From the NCBI GenBank assembly GCA_003224995.1, contig QIAI01000073.1, positions 1,792 through 27,872 of the forward strand: DNA of 26,081 bases, read 5' to 3'. Below are positions 23,618-26,081 of this stretch, one piece after another (position 1 is the stretch's first letter; every line of letters starts with the position of its first letter). Below the pieces are notes generated by a model, which saw only the letters and a program-made list of their open reading frames with translations, was not told where the DNA came from and did no database searches. Source of the DNA: Acidobacteriota bacterium. Lineage in GTDB: Bacteria > Acidobacteriota > Terriglobia > Terriglobales > Acidobacteriaceae. The translations under genes were made by a program, and so were the position numbers.

Positions 23618-25750
23618 TCACAGCTTGCACTTGCCATTCAGCAAGCTTGGTTTAGAAAGCTCCACCTCAACCAAGACGGAATAAAACGTGGCGGAGTTGC
23701 CCATGTCGGTAAGTTTTTCTGAAGTGAGCACGTTGACGTTGCAGCCACCCGGGGTAAGTTTGGCCCAATTGAGCGCGGCGGCGACCACTCCGGGCTGCAC
23801 CGCACCGTTCACGCGCGCTCGCAAACGCATTTCGCCACGCCCATTGAATACCCGCACGGCATCGCCGTCGCGAATGCCCCGCGGATGCGCATCTTTGGGA
23901 TGCAGTTCCAACAGACCAGGCTCTTCCATGCTCTGCACGGAGGGCAGGTTCGAGAATGTGGAATTGAGGAAATTATCGGCCTTGCGCGCCAGCAGCTCGA
24001 GGGGAAGCGTCTGACTGCTCCCGCCGTGCCGCGATTCCAGGGGAGGAACAAACTCCGCCACCGGGTCCAGCCCCTGCGCCGCAAGTGCCGGATTGTAAAG
24101 TTGTGCTTTCCGATCGGGAGTTTGAAATCCACCCTGCGCGAATGGCAAGAACGGAGCGGGTGGGCGGGCATTCGCTCCCGAGCCTTCGAAATTCAGCCGA
24201 ACATGACCCTCGGTTTCTAGCCGACCGCGGTCGATACCGTGTAGCCAGGGATTGGAAGAGTTGAGCGCCTCATCAATTAATTCCTCAACTGATGCACGAA
24301 AGCAGTCTTCCTCGAATCCCATGGCCTGCGCCAGGGAGCGAAACACTTCCACGTTTGAACGGCATTCGCCCAAAGGCTCAATGGCCTGATTCGATACCTG
24401 CAGGAAGTAATGCCCGTAGGCGGTCTGCAGATCTTTCTGCTCGAAAAACGTGGTGGCCGGGAGCACGATATCGGCATAATCCGTTGTATCGGTGAAGAAC
24501 TGCTCGTGTACCACCGTGAAGAGGTCGTCTCGGCGAAGCCCGCGGATCACTTCGTTGTGGTTCGGGCAGACCGCGGCCGGATTCGAGTTGTACACAAACA
24601 GTCCTTGAATGGGGGGATCCGTGAGCGTATTGAGCGCCTTTCCGAGTTCCACCATGTTGACGACGCGGGCTGGACGACCCAGCGTCTGCTGCATCAGATC
24701 CGCACGCTCCAGCGCATCCTTCTTCAGTCCCCATGCTCCGCTTAAAGAAAGCTGCAGCCCGCCCCCGACTTCTTTCCAGGAACCTGTGATGCAGGGAAGC
24801 ATGGCGATGGCGCGCGAGGCCATGCCTCCGTTTTCGGAGCGCTGCACGCCGTAGTTCATACGAATCACCGCCGGACGGACAGTAGCGTATTCGATGGCCA
24901 GCTTCCGTATGTCTGCAGCCGAAAGGCCTGTCCATTGCGCCACCCGCTCGGGCGGATAGCTCTTGACCTTCTCACTCAATTGCTCGAAGCCGGTGGTGTA
25001 CTTCGAAACGTAGTCTGCATCGTGCAATCCCTCGGCGATGATGACATGCATCATGCCTAGCGCCAGGGCGGCGTCCGTGCCCGGATTGATAGGCAGATAC
25101 CAATCGGCGCACTTTGCGGTGCGGGTGCGATAGGGATCAATAACCACCAGCTTTGCACCGGCGCGTCGGGCCTCTTCGATAAAGGGCCACAAATGCACAT
25201 TGTTGCCATGAATATTGGCGCCCCATGCCAGGATGTAACGCGACTCGCGAAACTGTTCTGGCTCGGTGCCCAGCTTCACACCGGTGACAGAACGGAGTCC
25301 GGCTTCGCCCGCAGCCGAACAAATGGAGCGCTCCAGTTGCGATGCGCCGAGCCGATGGAAAAAACGCCGGTCCATGGAGGCGCTACTTAAAGCGGCAAGG
25401 GTGCCGCCATAGGAATAGGGAAGGATAGCTTCACTGCCGAACTCGGACGCGATCTGCTTGAAGCGAGCGGCAATCTCTTCGAGAGCTTCTTCCCATGAGA
25501 TACGTTCGAAGTCACGCGCATCCTTGTGGCCGCTGCCTTTTTTCGCGACTCTCCGCATGGGATAGAGAACTCGATCCGGCGAGTACACCCGGTCGAGGTA
25601 CTTGGAAACTTTGGCACAAAGAAAACCTCGTGTAACCGGATGCGCGGGGTCTCCTTTGATCTTGGTGGCGCGTCCATCCTCGATAGTGATCAGCACTCCA
25701 CAAGCATCCGGGCAGTCGTGCGGGCAGGCGGCATGAACAACTTTCTTCAT
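23618..25750 (-). CDS. Molybdopterin oxidoreductase (DMSO reductase superfamily) with one 4Fe-4S cluster
   Basis: 710 residues. An N-terminal iron-sulfur domain carries Cys9, Cys13, Cys17 and Cys45 in C-P-H-D-C-P-D-A-C and F-L-C-A-K. The catalytic domains hold the bis-molybdopterin cofactor. The usual metal-ligand region reads R-S-I-C-S-A-A-G (141-148), so Cys144 or Ser145 may bind the metal. A C-terminal dinucleotide-binding domain covers about 590-705, with N-x-L-N-S-T-F-S. No Tat or Sec signal, so cytoplasmic. Substrate unknown: formate dehydrogenase-like or another oxidoreductase is possible. No electron-transfer or membrane subunit is adjacent. A TATAAT ends 9 bases before the ATG, suggesting a near-leaderless mRNA. 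Confidence 0.92.
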   Translation of the reverse strand: MKKVVHAACPHDCPDACGVLITIEDGRATKIKGDPAHPVTRGFLCAKVSKYLDRVYSPDRVLYPMRRVAKKGSGHKDARDFERISWEEALEEIAARFKQIASEFGSEAILPYSYGGTLAALSSASMDRRFFHRLGASQLERSICSAAGEAGLRSVTGVKLGTEPEQFRESRYILAWGANIHGNNVHLWPFIEEARRAGAKLVVIDPYRTRTAKCADWYLPINPGTDAALALGMMHVIIAEGLHDADYVSKYTTGFEQLSEKVKSYPPERVAQWTGLSAADIRKLAIEYATVRPAVIRMNYGVQRSENGGMASRAIAMLPCITGSWKEVGGGLQLSLSGAWGLKKDALERADLMQQTLGRPARVVNMVELGKALNTLTDPPIQGLFVYNSNPAAVCPNHNEVIRGLRRDDLFTVVHEQFFTDTTDYADIVLPATTFFEQKDLQTAYGHYFLQVSNQAIEPLGECRSNVEVFRSLAQAMGFEEDCFRASVEELIDEALNSSNPWLHGIDRGRLETEGHVRLNFEGSGANARPPAPFLPFAQGGFQTPDRKAQLYNPALAAQGLDPVAEFVPPLESRHGGSSQTLPLELLARKADNFLNSTFSNLPSVQSMEEPGLLELHPKDAHPRGIRDGDAVRVFNGRGEMRLRARVNGAVQPGVVAAALNWAKLTPGGCNVNVLTSEKLTDMGNSATFYSVLVEVELSKPSLLNGKCKL

Positions 25751-25759
25751 GGCCTACCG

Positions 25760-25765
25760 ATTATA
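25760..25765 (-). promoter_or_regulatory. -10 box (TATAAT) of the molybdopterin oxidoreductase
   Basis: A perfect TATAAT 9 bases before the ATG at 25750, with no clear -35 or ribosome-binding site. The predicted leader is 0-3 bases. Confidence 0.5.
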
Positions 25766-25844
25766 CGATTGGAGAGGTGGAGAAGACTTTAAACGCGGAA
25801 CGTCGCCCAGAACAGCCGTGCAAAGTTCGCCAGCAAAGTCTTAA

Positions 25845-25933
25845 ACCGCGGAGCTCACAGAGAAGATCCCCCGCGATCGCGGAGCAGGGCAAGATCGGAT
25901 TCCCTCGGCGTCCTTCGCGGTCTGGGATCTTCT
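25845..25933. repeat. Degenerate inverted-repeat intergenic element
   Basis: AGAAGATCCC (25861-25870) and GGGATCTTCT (25924-25933) are perfect 10-bp inverted copies. ACCGCG (25845-25850) and CGCGGT (25916-25921) form a second, crossing pair. The style (A-C-C-G-C-G-G-A-G ... G-C-G-T-C-C-T-T-C-G-C-G-G-T) resembles the element at 17377-17484. Confidence 0.45.
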
Positions 25934-26081
25934 GCACGGCAGGTTGTATGTTTAGCGATCATAGAATTCGCGCGCGACGAACTCCGGATATTGGACTGCG
26001 GGCAGAGGACGTTTCCGCTCCCCCCACAAAAATTTCGCTTCGCGAGTCGCGCCATGACTTGTTCTGGACGCAATCTCGCTG

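Larger units (their letters stand above)
25751..26081. other. Intergenic region at the window edge
   Basis: No convincing gene. It holds the oxidoreductase promoter and the inverted-repeat element at 25845-25933. A short open frame on the minus strand up to 26073 has no protein character. The neighbouring gene lies outside the window. Confidence 0.5.

Noticed and set aside
25855..26073. A 72-codon minus-strand frame at the right edge
   Set aside because: It overlaps the repeat element, shows no family similarity and has low-complexity shadow composition.
1..26081. CRISPR array, prophage, insertion sequence or tRNA genes
   Set aside because: No regularly spaced repeats, no transposase or integrase motifs, and no cloverleaf with a T-psi-C-like arm was found when reading both strands by eye.

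Overview
The window looks like chromosomal DNA of a Gram-negative, high-GC bacterium, most likely an acidobacterium (Terriglobia / Koribacter-like). The evidence is an outer-membrane assembly pair (bamA then ompH/skp), a TonB, a probable hopanoid-pathway glycosyltransferase, a MoxR/DUF58/DUF4350/DUF4129 membrane cluster, and proteins that resemble acidobacterial homologues I remember. The lineage is inferred from protein resemblance, not from a phylogenetic marker. No phage, insertion sequence, CRISPR array or tRNA was seen.

Layout. 1-658 (-): 5' part of a ceramide-glucosyltransferase-like gene (HpnI type), divergent from the RNase P RNA gene (722-1117, +). 1118-1781 has no recognisable gene. 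1782-3937 (+): NmrA-like NAD(P)-binding protein, a secreted cupin broken by a frameshift, and an alpha/beta hydrolase. 4024-11980: an envelope cluster. RDD (-) and SpoIIM-like (+) genes start 12 bases apart. SpoIIM then converges, with a 2-base gap, on a minus-strand operon that reads from high to low coordinates: two tandem paralogous membrane proteins, DUF4129, DUF4350, MoxR ATPase, DUF58. 12262-13334 (+): a 59-residue conserved-looking small protein and a MOSC-domain gene broken by a one-base frameshift. 13440-25750 (all -): GT4 glycosyltransferase, glyA, an alpha/beta hydrolase that has lost its nucleophile segment, alr, tonB, ompH, bamA with an internal amber codon, and a molybdopterin oxidoreductase. 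25751-26081 is non-coding, with a degenerate inverted-repeat element.

How the genes fit together. Much of the window concerns the cell envelope: hopanoid modification, D-alanine supply for peptidoglycan (alr), outer-membrane protein insertion (bamA, ompH), energy transduction to the outer membrane (tonB), and the MoxR cluster. In that cluster an AAA+ ATPase probably remodels a partner that involves the DUF58 protein and the surrounding membrane proteins. The gene content and the odd strand topology (operon converging on SpoIIM, which diverges from RDD) match, as far as I remember, the Mycobacterium tuberculosis Rv3691-Rv3695 region. This is the best candidate here for an incompletely described system.

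Two themes deserve attention. First, four genes carry lesions: a 2-base deletion, a 1-base deletion, an in-frame amber, and an in-frame loss of a catalytic segment. Some may be assembly or sequencing errors, but the in-frame loss is unlikely to be. Second, several genes have a TATAAT-like box only 7-12 bases before the start codon, suggesting leaderless or nearly leaderless mRNAs.
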